Notes: a model not told the origin generated them from the sequence alone. A stretch of 64,000 nucleotides of DNA from Sphingobacterium sp. SYP-B4668 (GCF_027627455.1 NZ_CP115483.1:4464001-4528000); one strand, 5' to 3'; counted from the first letter of the stretch, positions 44,812 to 53,945 are shown. Program-made: numbers and translations.

Positions 44812-44848
44812 TGTCCGCCTCCGAACAACAACTGTCCGAATACGAACA
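44812..44848. promoter_or_regulatory. two identical tandem palindromic sites upstream of the FtsX permease
   Basis: Two copies of TGTCCG-N4-CGAACA (44812-44827 and 44833-44848), exactly 21 nt apart, that is two helical turns. The half-sites are complementary except for one position. This is the pattern of a dimeric activator or repressor binding cooperatively. The sites lie about 55-90 nt upstream of a TGGCAC element and 165-200 nt before the permease start. Confidence 0.6.
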
Positions 44849-44901
44849 TTAAAAAACAAACTAAAAGAGCCAACACGCTAATAAACAATTATTTGCAAAA
44901 A

Positions 44902-44917
44902 TGGCACAACATTATAC
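44902..44917 (+). promoter_or_regulatory. possible sigma-54 type promoter (weak -12 part)
   Basis: TGGCAC is a perfect sigma-54 -24 element, but the expected GC at -12 reads TA or AT, so only half of the consensus is met. The upstream tandem palindromes sit where enhancer-binding regulators of this class bind. Confidence 0.3.
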
Positions 44918-45010
44918 ATAATTTGATATCAGAAAGAAGGCAACTGGATTTGAAAAGTAAATCAAAGAGGAAGCCCATCTAATACACAGCTTGTTAGATA
45001 AAAAACAACA

Positions 45011-47419
45011 ATGATACAGAATTACTTAAAAATCGCTTGGCGTAACATCTTAAGGAATAAGGGATATGCCACAATAAATATCATCGGCTTGGCTATAGGC
45101 TTAGCCTGTTGTCTATTAGTCGTTATTTATATTCAGAACGAACTTTCTTACGACCGATATCATGTAAATAAAGACCGTATTTACAGAGTAATACACGATC
45201 ATAAAGAAGTGGGTAGTACAGAGCAACATCAAGTGTGGGGAAATGCTCCCATTGGTGCAGCCCTAAAATCCGACTTTCCCGAAATCGAAAAGGTCGTTCA
45301 GTTTTCCGGCCAAGTATCTATCCTTTTTAAACAAGGTGAAAATACGTTTCAAGAGGAACGCGTGTTCTTCATGGACGCTACCGCCTTCGATGTATTCAGC
45401 TGGAAAGTATTGATGGGCGACGTTACCTCTGCTTTAGAAAAAGCATATTCAGTAGTTCTCACAGAAAGTACCGCAAGAAAATACTTTGGTAATCAAAATC
45501 CAATCGGCAAAACAATTGAAGGTGGATTAGCAGCCGGTCGAGCAGAGGCCGGTCTTTATACGGTCACGGCGGTGATAGCAGACGTGCCTACGAATTCACA
45601 CTTCACCTTCGATGCTTTATTATCCATGAGTACCTTTAGAAAAGCTCGGCCTAGTGTTTTTGAACAGGAAGGTTGGGGTTACGTAGATTTTTACACCTAT
45701 TTTTTAGCATCAAAACAGTTTGATATCGCCCGATTCCAACATAAAATTCCAGATTTCCTAAAGCGCCATCATATAACAGATGGGAAATATAACTTCCATA
45801 TCGAACCCTTTCTTGCAGCATATATGCACTCTCCTGCCGATAGGCAACCCGGTATCCTTGGAAACTATCAAAATCTATATATATTCGCTATTATCGGTGG
45901 ATTTATCTTACTGATTGCTTGTGTGAATTTCATGAATCTTGCCACTTCAAGATCAATGGAACGAGCTAAGGAAGTGGGTATTAGAAAAACCATTGGCGCT
46001 AATAAAAGTGACCTTATTGTACAATTTATGTCAGAGTCACTGGCACTGGTTTTTATAGGTGCACTGTTAGCTATTATCCTGGTCATTATTTCCCTCCCTT
46101 TTATGGAAGCATTCTCTGGAAAATATTTCACATACACAGCATTACTCAATAGCAATACTTGGGCTATTTTCGTTCTTGTCACAATTCTGACAGGGATTTT
46201 GGCAGCTTGTTATCCGGCATTGATATTGGCCAATTTAAAACCCATAAAGGTATTAAAAGGTACTTTCAGCAATGCCAAGGGGGGAATATTTTTGCGTAGA
46301 GGACTGGTCGTTTTTCAATTTTTTCTTTCCATCTCCCTTATTGCGGGAACAGTTATTGTCTTTTCACAATTGAATCAATTGCAGCAGCAGGATCTTGGAT
46401 TTCAAAAGGCACAGCGGCTTGTCATCGACTATAATTTCGATCAAAACGTCAGCAATAACTTAGAGGCCATCAAAACAACTCTCTCAAAAGACAGAGATGT
46501 ATTATCAGTGACAGCATCACGTACTGTACCAGGAACATTTTTCCCAAATGCAGGTACAGAAATCATGTCTACCGACGGGAAAATGACCTTGTTCGCGCCT
46601 TCTCTTTTTGAAGTAGATATAGATTTTATTCCCAATATGGGAATAAAAATGGCAGCGGGCAGACCTTACTCAAGAGATTTTCCAGCAGACACCGCGCATT
46701 CACTTGTTATTAATGAATCTGCTGCACGATTATGGGGGTACTCAAATCCGCAAGATATCATTGGAAAACAGTTCAGACAATGGGGTAAAGAAGGGACAGT
46801 AATAGGTGTCGTGAAAGATTTCAATTACCTTTCTTTGCACCGCAAAATTGACCCCTTAGCTTTACGACTAGAACCCAATAGCAGTCGCTACTTAACTATC
46901 AATATCCAAAACATGAATCATCCCGAGACTATTACACGAATAGCTAAACTCTGGGCCGAGCTCGTCCCTACCCGCCCTTTTCTATACAGCTTTCTAGATG
47001 ATAATTTTAATCGACAATATGAGGCTGATTACAATTTCAGAAGACTTTTTGCTGCATTTTCAGGTCTTGCCTTATTCATAGCCTGTCTCGGCTTATTAGG
47101 ACTTGTAACATATACTGCACAACAGCGCACAAAAGAAATCGGTGTCCGTAAAGTACTGGGCGCATCTGTCTACAATTTGGTCATGCTTCTTTCCTCAGAC
47201 TTTATTAAGCTGCTGATTGTTTCACTATGCATTGCAACTCCCATATCTTGGATTACCATGAACAAGTGGCTGGACAATTTTGCGTATCACATTGCCCCAA
47301 AATGGTGGATGTTCGTCTTTGCGGGAATTGTCGTTATCTGTATTGCATTGATCACCGTCAGTTTTCAGACATTTAAAGCGGCTAAAGCAAATCCGGTCGA
47401 TAGCTTAAGAAATGAATGA
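45011..47419 (+). CDS. FtsX/MacB-type ABC transporter permease
   Basis: 802 aa. The architecture is that of the large Bacteroidota FtsX permeases: N-terminal helix after the amphipathic start (MIQNYLKIAWRNILRNKG, membrane IIGLAIGLACCLLVVIYI), a periplasmic MacB_PCD domain (about 50-270), three helices (about 285-420; SMERAKEVGIRKTIGAN coupling motif), a second periplasmic domain (about 450-670) and a final three helices with the repeated coupling motif QRTKEIGVRKVLGAS. These transporters use ATP for mechanotransmission, often for peptide or drug efflux, rather than import. The cognate ATPase gene follows after 75 nt. No membrane-fusion protein gene is next to them. Confidence 0.9.
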   Translation: MIQNYLKIAWRNILRNKGYATINIIGLAIGLACCLLVVIYIQNELSYDRYHVNKDRIYRVIHDHKEVGSTEQHQVWGNAPIGAALKSDFPEIEKVVQFSGQVSILFKQGENTFQEERVFFMDATAFDVFSWKVLMGDVTSALEKAYSVVLTESTARKYFGNQNPIGKTIEGGLAAGRAEAGLYTVTAVIADVPTNSHFTFDALLSMSTFRKARPSVFEQEGWGYVDFYTYFLASKQFDIARFQHKIPDFLKRHHITDGKYNFHIEPFLAAYMHSPADRQPGILGNYQNLYIFAIIGGFILLIACVNFMNLATSRSMERAKEVGIRKTIGANKSDLIVQFMSESLALVFIGALLAIILVIISLPFMEAFSGKYFTYTALLNSNTWAIFVLVTILTGILAACYPALILANLKPIKVLKGTFSNAKGGIFLRRGLVVFQFFLSISLIAGTVIVFSQLNQLQQQDLGFQKAQRLVIDYNFDQNVSNNLEAIKTTLSKDRDVLSVTASRTVPGTFFPNAGTEIMSTDGKMTLFAPSLFEVDIDFIPNMGIKMAAGRPYSRDFPADTAHSLVINESAARLWGYSNPQDIIGKQFRQWGKEGTVIGVVKDFNYLSLHRKIDPLALRLEPNSSRYLTINIQNMNHPETITRIAKLWAELVPTRPFLYSFLDDNFNRQYEADYNFRRLFAAFSGLALFIACLGLLGLVTYTAQQRTKEIGVRKVLGASVYNLVMLLSSDFIKLLIVSLCIATPISWITMNKWLDNFAYHIAPKWWMFVFAGIVVICIALITVSFQTFKAAKANPVDSLRNE

Positions 47420-47494
47420 TAAAAATCTAACGTCGGAGCATCCGTTCACCACCCAATAACTACTTATACTAAGACAACTTCAATAACGCAAGAA

Positions 47495-48154
47495 ATGATT
47501 AGATTAAAACATATTTTCAGATGGTACGACACTGGAGGAATACGTTCTTTTGTTCTTAAAGACATCAATTTAGAGATACAACAGGGCGAATTTGTTTCGA
47601 TCATGGGACCTTCCGGCTCTGGCAAGTCGACCTTACTGAATGTCATTGGATTGCTGGATGAACCAAACGAAGGAGATTATTATTTTATGAACGAAAATGT
47701 CTTTTCCCTGAAACCAAAAAAAAGAACAGAACTGTTTCAGTCCAACATAGGGTATATCTTTCAATCGTACCATCTAATAGATGAGCTTACCGTATACGAA
47801 AACATCGAAGCACCACTCATCTATAAAAACCTATCAAGCAAAGAACGAAAAGCTATTGTAGGGGACATGCTCGATCGCTTCCGCATGGTAGGTAAGAAAG
47901 ACCTCTTCCCGTCTCAACTATCCGGTGGACAGCAACAGATTGTAGGAATTGCCAGAGCGTTGGTGACTGCCCCAAAATTGTTATTGGCAGATGAGCCTAC
48001 AGGAAATCTGAATTCGAAACAAGGAGAAGAAATTATGGAATTATTTAAGCAATTGAATGAGGAAGGGGTCACTATTGTTCAAGTAACACATTCCGAAACG
48101 AATGCCATGTATGGCAAAAGAATCATAAACTTATTCGACGGTCAAGTCAAATAA
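47495..48154 (+). CDS. ABC transporter ATP-binding protein (LolD/MacB type)
   Basis: 219 aa. Walker A GPSGSGKST (about residues 37-45), Q-loop in YIFQSYHLIDELT, signature LSGGQ (about 144-148), Walker B LLADEPTGNL and the switch His in QVTHSE. The LxxEPTGNL extension is typical of the MacB/LolD/FtsE branch that works with FtsX-type permeases, so it surely energises the permease encoded 75 nt upstream. It ends without a clear terminator; the next gene is 95 nt downstream. Confidence 0.93.
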   Translation: MIRLKHIFRWYDTGGIRSFVLKDINLEIQQGEFVSIMGPSGSGKSTLLNVIGLLDEPNEGDYYFMNENVFSLKPKKRTELFQSNIGYIFQSYHLIDELTVYENIEAPLIYKNLSSKERKAIVGDMLDRFRMVGKKDLFPSQLSGGQQQIVGIARALVTAPKLLLADEPTGNLNSKQGEEIMELFKQLNEEGVTIVQVTHSETNAMYGKRIINLFDGQVK

Positions 48155-48249
48155 AATAGGAGAGCAAGAAAAACAAAGACTTTTGTGAATTAAAAAATTT
48201 GTCACCATAATTGGTTTGCTATTTCCTTTCAAAAATGGTATTTTCGTTT

Positions 48250-49101
48250 ATGAACGATAATGAATTAAAAGCTTTAATATCATTGTTGGATGACCCGGAC
48301 ATGATTATTTTCAAAGAGGTAGAGCAGAAGCTCATCACCTGTGGCCCAGAAGTCATTCCTTCCCTAGAAGCATCTTGGGAAAGCTCCTTTGATGTACTTA
48401 TGCAAACAAGGATCGAAAACATTATACATAGCATACAATTCGATCAAATCAAAAATGAACTCCAAGTCTGGAAGATGAGTAATTCTTTTGACCTGCTCAA
48501 TGGACTGCTTATCATCAATAGATACCAATACCCAGCAATGGATGTCGACAATATCATGTTTCAATTCGCGGAGATGAAGAGAGAAGTATGGTATGAATTG
48601 ATTTATGATATGAGCCCTTATGAAAAAGTAAAATTGCTCAATCACGTCTTTTTTCAGGATTTTGGTCTGTCAGGGAATACAACTAGCTACCACGACCCTC
48701 AGAATTCCTATCTCAACAAGGTATTAGAGAGCAAAAAAGGAAACCCCATTACACTGGCATGTATCTACTGTATTGTAGCCCAACGCTTAGACATTCCCAT
48801 TTATGGTGTCAATCTACCCAAACATTTTGTCCTCGCCTACATGGGTGATGACGAGTTGAATGAAAAACCATTGTTCTACATCAATGTGTTCAATAAAGGG
48901 CAAATTATGAAAATGGAAGACATCCTTTCTTTTTTGAAGCAGCTCAACCTGTCTCCAGCCAATGAATACATCCTTCCTTGTGACAATGTATCCATCATCA
49001 AAAGAGTACTACGGAATCTCGTTGCCTCTTACGACCAGCTAGATAGTCGAGAAAAAAAAGAAGAAATTCAGATTTTGCTGGACCTCATGGAGATGCCTTA
49101 A
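48250..49101 (+). CDS. SirB1/transglutaminase-like protein
   Basis: 283 aa from the ATG at 48250 (MNDNELKALISLLDD); 13 further codons upstream look unlike the family. The N-terminal 100 residues are helical, HEAT-like. The C-terminal part is the Transglut_core2/SirB1 domain: SYLNKVLESKKGNPITLACIY with the family GxPxxL core and Cys, and PKHFVLAYM with the His. This family is near-universal in Proteobacteria and Bacteroidota but its activity is not established. Stop codons overlap by 4 nt with the convergent lipoprotein gene. Confidence 0.78.
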   Translation: MNDNELKALISLLDDPDMIIFKEVEQKLITCGPEVIPSLEASWESSFDVLMQTRIENIIHSIQFDQIKNELQVWKMSNSFDLLNGLLIINRYQYPAMDVDNIMFQFAEMKREVWYELIYDMSPYEKVKLLNHVFFQDFGLSGNTTSYHDPQNSYLNKVLESKKGNPITLACIYCIVAQRLDIPIYGVNLPKHFVLAYMGDDELNEKPLFYINVFNKGQIMKMEDILSFLKQLNLSPANEYILPCDNVSIIKRVLRNLVASYDQLDSREKKEEIQILLDLMEMP

Positions 49102-50219
49102 TCCCGTCCGTCAAAATAAAGTCCAGATGGCGTCAAAGACCCCGTGCTCGCTGTGACATCGGGTTTGACATTTCCCTGGTCGACTATCTTAAATCGGCTG
49201 ATTAGCTTCTTCTGAGGGTCTGATACAAATAAGAATACGGCATCAGCCCTTCTATCCAACGACACATCTATGGGTTGCTCCAGTCCCGTTTCACTTCCCT
49301 GAATGATCCGTGTGGGGACAATAGGTCCTGGGAGCAAGGTCGAGAATTTGTCAATGAGCAATATTCGACCATCTCTTCCCTCTCCATTTATCAACGTGTA
49401 GTCCGTGAGTGCAAGCAAGTCCAACTTCTCATTGTACGAAATCCCGCGAATGTTATTGGCACCTTGAATGGTATATTCCTCAGGTTTCACTTTATCACTG
49501 GTTATCAAGGTATCTTGACTATCTGCAATACCTTTAAAGACCATCACCCCTCCATTATCGCCGGTTTTGGAAACAAACAAATCTTTTCCTTTCATTACCA
49601 GCCCCCAAGGCCTTAAGTTATCGGGCAGCACAATTTTTTGCCCATACCTTACATATCCAGTCGCGCTAGCTCGATCAAATCTATAGATCCCAACAGGGTT
49701 TGGATCTCGAGTACCGACTCCCTGAGACCGTACCTTCGTAATGTATAAATACCTACGTTCTGCAAATGTGGTTATGCCTCGCGCACTGCCTGTTACATTA
49801 TGTCTAATTGGAAAAGTCCCAGAAGGAATCCCCGCCTCTCTATAGTCCATAGAGGCCAACAGCGTATCAGGAACAGCAAAATTATTGACACTACTCTGAT
49901 ATACCCTTCTCAAGAGCGGGTCAAAATAGATGGCTGCACCGCCTTTTACACCCGATATAATACTGATACCTGTACGGAATTTAAACACATTCGAATTGTC
50001 CCCATTTTCGCCAACTGAGTCCGCCAACTCGATGATACCCATCGTTGGGAATGCCGGAGTAGCCTCATTGGTATTGTAATCTGAATACGAAACATACAAT
50101 CTCGCAAATTTATTATCTGGTCGTTCAGGCTCATCATCATTACGCTTACATGCGACAGTAAGACCAACTAATAATACAAAGCAAAGGAGCACGCCGACAG
50201 ATAGAGACTTATTTTTCAT
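49098..50219 (-). CDS. lipoprotein with beta-propeller-like repeats
   Basis: 373 aa. The signal MKNKSLSVGVLLCFVLLVG ends in lipobox LTVAC (Cys24), followed by charged KRNDDEPERPD, a possible surface-export signal of Bacteroidota lipoproteins. The remainder shows recurring strands spaced by about 45 residues (YFDPLLRRVYQSS, RRYLYITKV, RPWGLVMKGKDLFVSKTG, DLLALTDYTL, DAVFLFVSDPQKK), as in NHL or lactonase-type propellers. No catalytic residues can be assigned, and I recognise no close family. It is monocistronic. Confidence 0.6.
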   Translation of the reverse strand: MKNKSLSVGVLLCFVLLVGLTVACKRNDDEPERPDNKFARLYVSYSDYNTNEATPAFPTMGIIELADSVGENGDNSNVFKFRTGISIISGVKGGAAIYFDPLLRRVYQSSVNNFAVPDTLLASMDYREAGIPSGTFPIRHNVTGSARGITTFAERRYLYITKVRSQGVGTRDPNPVGIYRFDRASATGYVRYGQKIVLPDNLRPWGLVMKGKDLFVSKTGDNGGVMVFKGIADSQDTLITSDKVKPEEYTIQGANNIRGISYNEKLDLLALTDYTLINGEGRDGRILLIDKFSTLLPGPIVPTRIIQGSETGLEQPIDVSLDRRADAVFLFVSDPQKKLISRFKIVDQGNVKPDVTASTGSLTPSGLYFDGRD

Positions 50220-50254
50220 GTTTAATACTTGACTTTAAATACAATTTGCTGTTA

Positions 50255-50262
50255 CAAAGGTA
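50255..50262 (-). promoter_or_regulatory. probable -7 box of the propeller lipoprotein gene
   Basis: On the minus strand TACCTTTG matches TAnnTTTG, 35 nt before the ATG. The only nearby TTG leaves a 13-nt spacer, too short. Confidence 0.45.
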
Positions 50263-50374
50263 TAAAATAGTTACCCAATATAAAGACGGAGTAGCTGCTC
50301 CACCTGCTACATTAACAGCCTATTGTTGCAAATATTGTTCAATTTCCTTAAAATTGCAACGTATATTATTTAGG

Positions 50375-51031
50375 ATGGATATGGAAGGCAAAGAAATTAT
50401 TCGCGAAAAACTCGATTTACCTAACGAAGGCAAGAAATTACTCTTACATTCTTGCTGCGCCCCGTGCGCAGGAGAGGTAATGGAAGCATTGATAGCTTCG
50501 GATATTGATTTCACCATTTACTTCTATAATCCCAACATTCACCCCCGAAAAGAATACGACCTTCGTAAGGAAGAAAATATTCGATTCGCCGAAAAGCACA
50601 ATATTCCTTTTATAGATGCCGACTACGATGCGGACCACTGGTTTGAGTTGGCCAAAGGGATGGAACACGAGCCCGAGAAGGGAATTCGGTGTACGATGTG
50701 TTTCGATATGCGTTTTGAGAAAACGGCCGAGTATGCTGCAGCCAACGGCTTCGATGTGATATCCAGCTCATTGGGCATATCGCGGTGGAAGAACATGGAG
50801 CAAATCAATGACTGTGGGCTAAGAGCTGCAGCACGTCACGAAGGTATGGAATACTGGACATTCAATTGGCGCAAAAAAGGTGGTTCTGCACGCATGTTGG
50901 AAATCTCCAAAAAAGAAAAATTCTACATGCAGGAATATTGCGGATGTGCCTATTCACTACGTGATACCAATCACTGGCGCCTGAAAAACAATCGTGAAAG
51001 AATAGAATTAGGTAAAAATTATTACGAATAG
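50375..51031 (+). CDS. queH: epoxyqueuosine reductase QueH
   Basis: 218 aa from the ATG at 50375 (MDMEGKEIIREKL). The open frame extends 43 codons upstream through non-coding-like sequence that overlaps the divergent promoter, so that start is rejected. QueH (formerly DUF208) performs the last step of queuosine synthesis with an iron-sulphur cluster and an adjacent metal. Visible ligand motifs are HSCCAPC (Cys27, Cys28, Cys31), IRCTMCFDMR and the C-terminal YCGCAYS. It replaces the unrelated cobalamin-dependent QueG. Monocistronic. Confidence 0.93.
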   Translation: MDMEGKEIIREKLDLPNEGKKLLLHSCCAPCAGEVMEALIASDIDFTIYFYNPNIHPRKEYDLRKEENIRFAEKHNIPFIDADYDADHWFELAKGMEHEPEKGIRCTMCFDMRFEKTAEYAAANGFDVISSSLGISRWKNMEQINDCGLRAAARHEGMEYWTFNWRKKGGSARMLEISKKEKFYMQEYCGCAYSLRDTNHWRLKNNRERIELGKNYYE

Positions 51032-51126
51032 AAACTCGCTTGCGGTAATAACTAAAGAAGGATTTATAGGCTCATAAGAACCTTTAAATAAATTGAAAAA
51101 AATTTCCTTTCTATAAGATTTATAAT

Positions 51127-51134
51127 TACCTTTG
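51127..51134 (+). promoter_or_regulatory. probable -7 box of the DUF177-rpmF-fatty acid operon
   Basis: TACCTTTG matches TAnnTTTG and lies 19 nt before the GTG start. No TTG is found at the right distance upstream, only a T-rich tract. Confidence 0.5.
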
Positions 51135-51153
51135 CAGGCTCAAATGCAGGATT

Positions 51154-51690
51154 GTGAAACATCTAAAACAATACAGAATACCATTCTCTGGGCTAAATGC
51201 GGGGAAACACAGTTTTGAATTTGACATTGATAAAAAGTTCTTTGAGTGTTTTGAGCATTCCCTTACTAAAGATGGCAATTTGAAAGCCACTGTTGAATTA
51301 CAGAAGCAAGAAAACATGCTAAATGTGCATTTTGACATCAACGGTACAATTCAACTGACTTGCGACATCTGTTTATCTGACTTTGCTTACCCCTTGTCTA
51401 TCAAGGAACGCATCTTGGTCAAATTCACAGAAGAAAGTTGGGACGACAATACGGAAGAAGTATTAATGCTATCAAAGAATGATTACGAACTTGACATTGC
51501 AAGTTTACTCTATGAGTACATCAATGTGGCAGTTCCTTATTATACCAGATGCAGTGAGCAAGGAGTAAACCAAACGTGTGACAACGATATGCTGAGTAAA
51601 ATCAATCAACTCGATGCACCCGAAGAGGACGACAAACAAGAAAACATAGACCCGAGGTGGTCGGCACTAAGAAATATAAAAAATAACTAA
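51154..51690 (+). CDS. DUF177/YceD family protein
   Basis: 178 aa, GTG start at 51154 (KHLKQYRIPFSGL follows). The central LTCDICL and the later CSEQGVNQTC pair carry the cysteines usual in the family; acidic patches and the C-terminal DPRWSALRNI motif (DPRW..L..L) are diagnostic. YceD is always found beside rpmF and is needed for 23S rRNA accumulation in plants and probably in bacteria. rpmF starts 14 nt downstream. Confidence 0.88.
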   Translation: MKHLKQYRIPFSGLNAGKHSFEFDIDKKFFECFEHSLTKDGNLKATVELQKQENMLNVHFDINGTIQLTCDICLSDFAYPLSIKERILVKFTEESWDDNTEEVLMLSKNDYELDIASLLYEYINVAVPYYTRCSEQGVNQTCDNDMLSKINQLDAPEEDDKQENIDPRWSALRNIKNN

Positions 51691-51704
51691 AACGGAAATA
51701 CGAG

Positions 51705-51896
51705 ATGGCACATCCAAAGCGTAAAACTTCTAAATCAAGAAGAGACAAAAGAAGAACACATTATAAAGCTGAAAAACCTACATTGACAGTTTGTCAAGAG
51801 ACTGGTTCAGTACATTTACCTCACCGTGCTTACACAGTGGACGGCAATTTATACTATAACGGTAAATTAATTATCGAAAACACAGCAGTTGTCTAA
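51705..51896 (+). CDS. rpmF: 50S ribosomal protein L32
   Basis: 63 aa. The start MAHPKRKTSKSRRDKRR is the basic N-terminal signature of L32 (bL32). The zinc Cys pairs of some L32 proteins are reduced to a single Cys (VCQETG), so this is the Cys-poor form. Order DUF177-rpmF-plsX-fabH is classical and couples ribosome and membrane-lipid synthesis. Confidence 0.96.
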   Translation: MAHPKRKTSKSRRDKRRTHYKAEKPTLTVCQETGSVHLPHRAYTVDGNLYYNGKLIIENTAVV

Positions 51897-51913
51897 CAAT
51901 CTTTCAAGACTTT

Positions 51914-51969
51914 AAACATCCCAAAATAAGTATGAAATTTATTATTTTATGCTTTACTTTGGGATGTTT
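51914..51969 (+). terminator. possible terminator or attenuator between rpmF and plsX
   Basis: Arms AAACATCCCAAA (51914-51925) and complement (51958-51969) around a 32-base AT-rich loop in which a few extra pairs form; T-tract TTTTTG follows. It splits the otherwise co-directional operon. Confidence 0.6.
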
Positions 51970-52001
51970 TTGCGTATTATTGAATTGAAAAATAATAACG
52001 A

Positions 52002-52940
52002 ATGAAGATTGGTTTAGATATTTTAGGAGGTGATTTTGCTCCAGAATCCGCGATTTTAGGAGCAATTGAAACTCAAAAAGTGTTACCGGCAGAACAACGC
52101 ATTGTTCTCATAGGTGACGAATACGATGCTAAACAACGCATCCAACAAGCAGGGGCACAAATAGATGATTTCGACTTTGTACATGCTCCCGAAATCATCG
52201 GAATGGGTGAGCATCCAACCAAAGCCATTGCCAAAAAGCCAAACTCAAGTATCGTAAGAGGTTTCGACCTGTTGAAAAACGGTGAAATAGACTCCTTCGC
52301 ATCAGCAGGCAGTACAGGAGCGATGTTGGTAGGCGCGTTATTCAGTGTGAAAGCGATTCCTGGAATTTTAAGACCAGCCATTGCCACGAATGTACCCAAG
52401 GTCAAGGGTGGAAGTGGGCTGCTTCTCGATGTTGGTGCAAATGCAGACTGTAAGCCCGAAATGCTGAATCAATTTGCTATACTTGGAAGCCTCTACATAG
52501 AACACGTATGGGGCATTGACAAACCAAAGGTAGGCTTGATTAATATCGGAGAAGAAGAAGAAAAAGGAAACATCCTTACCTCAACCACCTATCCCCTACT
52601 CAAAAACAACACTCAACTGAATTTTATTGGTAATGTCGAAGGAAGAGACATCTTTACAGATCTTGCTGACGTCATGGTATGTGATGGTTTTACAGGAAAT
52701 GTAATTCTAAAGATGGCAGAGTCTTTCTATGTGGTCACTAAAAAGAAACAGATAAAAGATGAGTTTTTTGACCGCTTCAACTACGAACAGTATGGTGGGA
52801 CGCCTGTATTAGGTGTCAACGCACCCGTGGTCATAGGGCATGGTATATCCACACCCGAAGCAATCAAAAATATGGTTTTACTATCAAGAGATATGATACA
52901 ATCGAAACTAATCGATAAAATCAAATCTATTTTCAATTAA
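52002..52940 (+). CDS. plsX: phosphate acyltransferase PlsX
   Basis: 312 aa. It makes acyl-phosphate from acyl-ACP for the first step of phospholipid synthesis with PlsY. The start MKIGLDILGGDFAPESAI corresponds to the family GGDxxP motif. SAGSTGAMLVGAL, GLLLDVGAN and DGFTGNVILKMAE are conserved segments. It is a peripheral membrane protein. fabH starts 6 nt downstream. Confidence 0.96.
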   Translation: MKIGLDILGGDFAPESAILGAIETQKVLPAEQRIVLIGDEYDAKQRIQQAGAQIDDFDFVHAPEIIGMGEHPTKAIAKKPNSSIVRGFDLLKNGEIDSFASAGSTGAMLVGALFSVKAIPGILRPAIATNVPKVKGGSGLLLDVGANADCKPEMLNQFAILGSLYIEHVWGIDKPKVGLINIGEEEEKGNILTSTTYPLLKNNTQLNFIGNVEGRDIFTDLADVMVCDGFTGNVILKMAESFYVVTKKKQIKDEFFDRFNYEQYGGTPVLGVNAPVVIGHGISTPEAIKNMVLLSRDMIQSKLIDKIKSIFN

Positions 52941-52946
52941 CGTATT

Positions 52947-53945
52947 ATGTCAAAAATTCATGCAGCTATTACAGCTGTAAATGGCTATGTTCCTGACTAT
53001 ATCCTCACAAATAAGGAGCTTGAAACAATGGTGGATACCAATGACGAGTGGATTGTCAGTCGTACCGGTATCAAAGAAAGGCGTATTCTTAAAGGAGAAG
53101 GAAAAGCTACTTCAGATCTTGCTGTACCGGCTGTAGAAGGCCTATTAAAAAAGCGGGGTATCACCGCCAAAGATATTGAACTTATCATTTTTTGCACCAG
53201 TACTCCAGACATGTTATTTCCTGCTACGGCCAATATTCTAGCCGATAAGATTGGAGCCGTAAATGCTTGGGGATTTGACCTACAGGCTGCATGTTCAGGT
53301 TTTCTATTTGGCCTCAATACTGCTTCGCAATTTATAGAATCGGGCAAGCACAAAAAAGTATTGGTAGTGGGTGCTGATAAGATGTCGGCCGTTGTAAATT
53401 ACAAAGACCGCAATACCTGCATCCTCTTTGGTGATGGATGTGGCGCAGTATTATTAGAGCCCAACGAAGAGGGCTTTGGAATCCAAGACGCTATATTAAA
53501 AACCGATGGATCGGGAGGACAGTTTTTAAACATCAAAGGAGGAGGCTCTTTAAACCCAGCCTCCCATGCTACTGTAGATGCAGATATGCATTATGCTTAT
53601 CAAGAAGGACGTACCGTATTTAAATTTGCGGTAACCAATATGGCTGATGTAGCTGCAGAGATTATGGAAAAAAACAACCTCACGGCAGATAGTGTCAATT
53701 GGCTAGTTCCGCACCAAGCCAATAAACGAATCATCGACGCCACAGCTGAGCGTGTAGGACTACCCGAAGAAAAAGTAATGGTCAACATTCAAAAATATGG
53801 GAATACGACTAGTGGCACTATCCCATTATGCTTATGGGAATGGGAAAACCAACTTAAAAAAGGAGACAATCTAATTCTTGCTGCCTTTGGTGGTGGATTC
53901 ACTTGGGGTTCTATTTATTTAAAATGGGCTTATAATCCCCAATAA
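52947..53945 (+). CDS. fabH: beta-ketoacyl-ACP synthase III
   Basis: 332 aa. It starts fatty-acid chains by joining acetyl-CoA or branched acyl-CoA to malonyl-ACP. The catalytic triad is present: Cys116 in QAACSG, His in VPHQAN and Asn in YGNTTSG. The N-terminal VNGYVPDYILTN and DEWIVSRTGIKER segments are typical. It follows plsX by 6 nt; accB starts 68 nt later. Confidence 0.97.
   Translation: MSKIHAAITAVNGYVPDYILTNKELETMVDTNDEWIVSRTGIKERRILKGEGKATSDLAVPAVEGLLKKRGITAKDIELIIFCTSTPDMLFPATANILADKIGAVNAWGFDLQAACSGFLFGLNTASQFIESGKHKKVLVVGADKMSAVVNYKDRNTCILFGDGCGAVLLEPNEEGFGIQDAILKTDGSGGQFLNIKGGGSLNPASHATVDADMHYAYQEGRTVFKFAVTNMADVAAEIMEKNNLTADSVNWLVPHQANKRIIDATAERVGLPEEKVMVNIQKYGNTTSGTIPLCLWEWENQLKKGDNLILAAFGGGFTWGSIYLKWAYNPQ

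Larger units (their letters stand above)
44568..45010. other. divergent intergenic region with tandem operator-like sites
   Basis: 443 nt between the divergent M23 and FtsX-permease genes. It is AT-rich. It contains small hairpins at 44681-44697 (TACAC/GTGTA) and 44779-44793 (ATATCT/AGATAT), the tandem palindromes at 44812-44848 and a TGGCAC element at 44902. No ORF or RNA gene was seen. Confidence 0.6.

Noticed and set aside
50246..50374. N-terminal extension of the queH frame
   Set aside because: The 43 extra residues show no similarity to QueH and overlap the divergent lipoprotein promoter box at 50255-50262; the internal ATG at 50375 gives the normal N-terminus.
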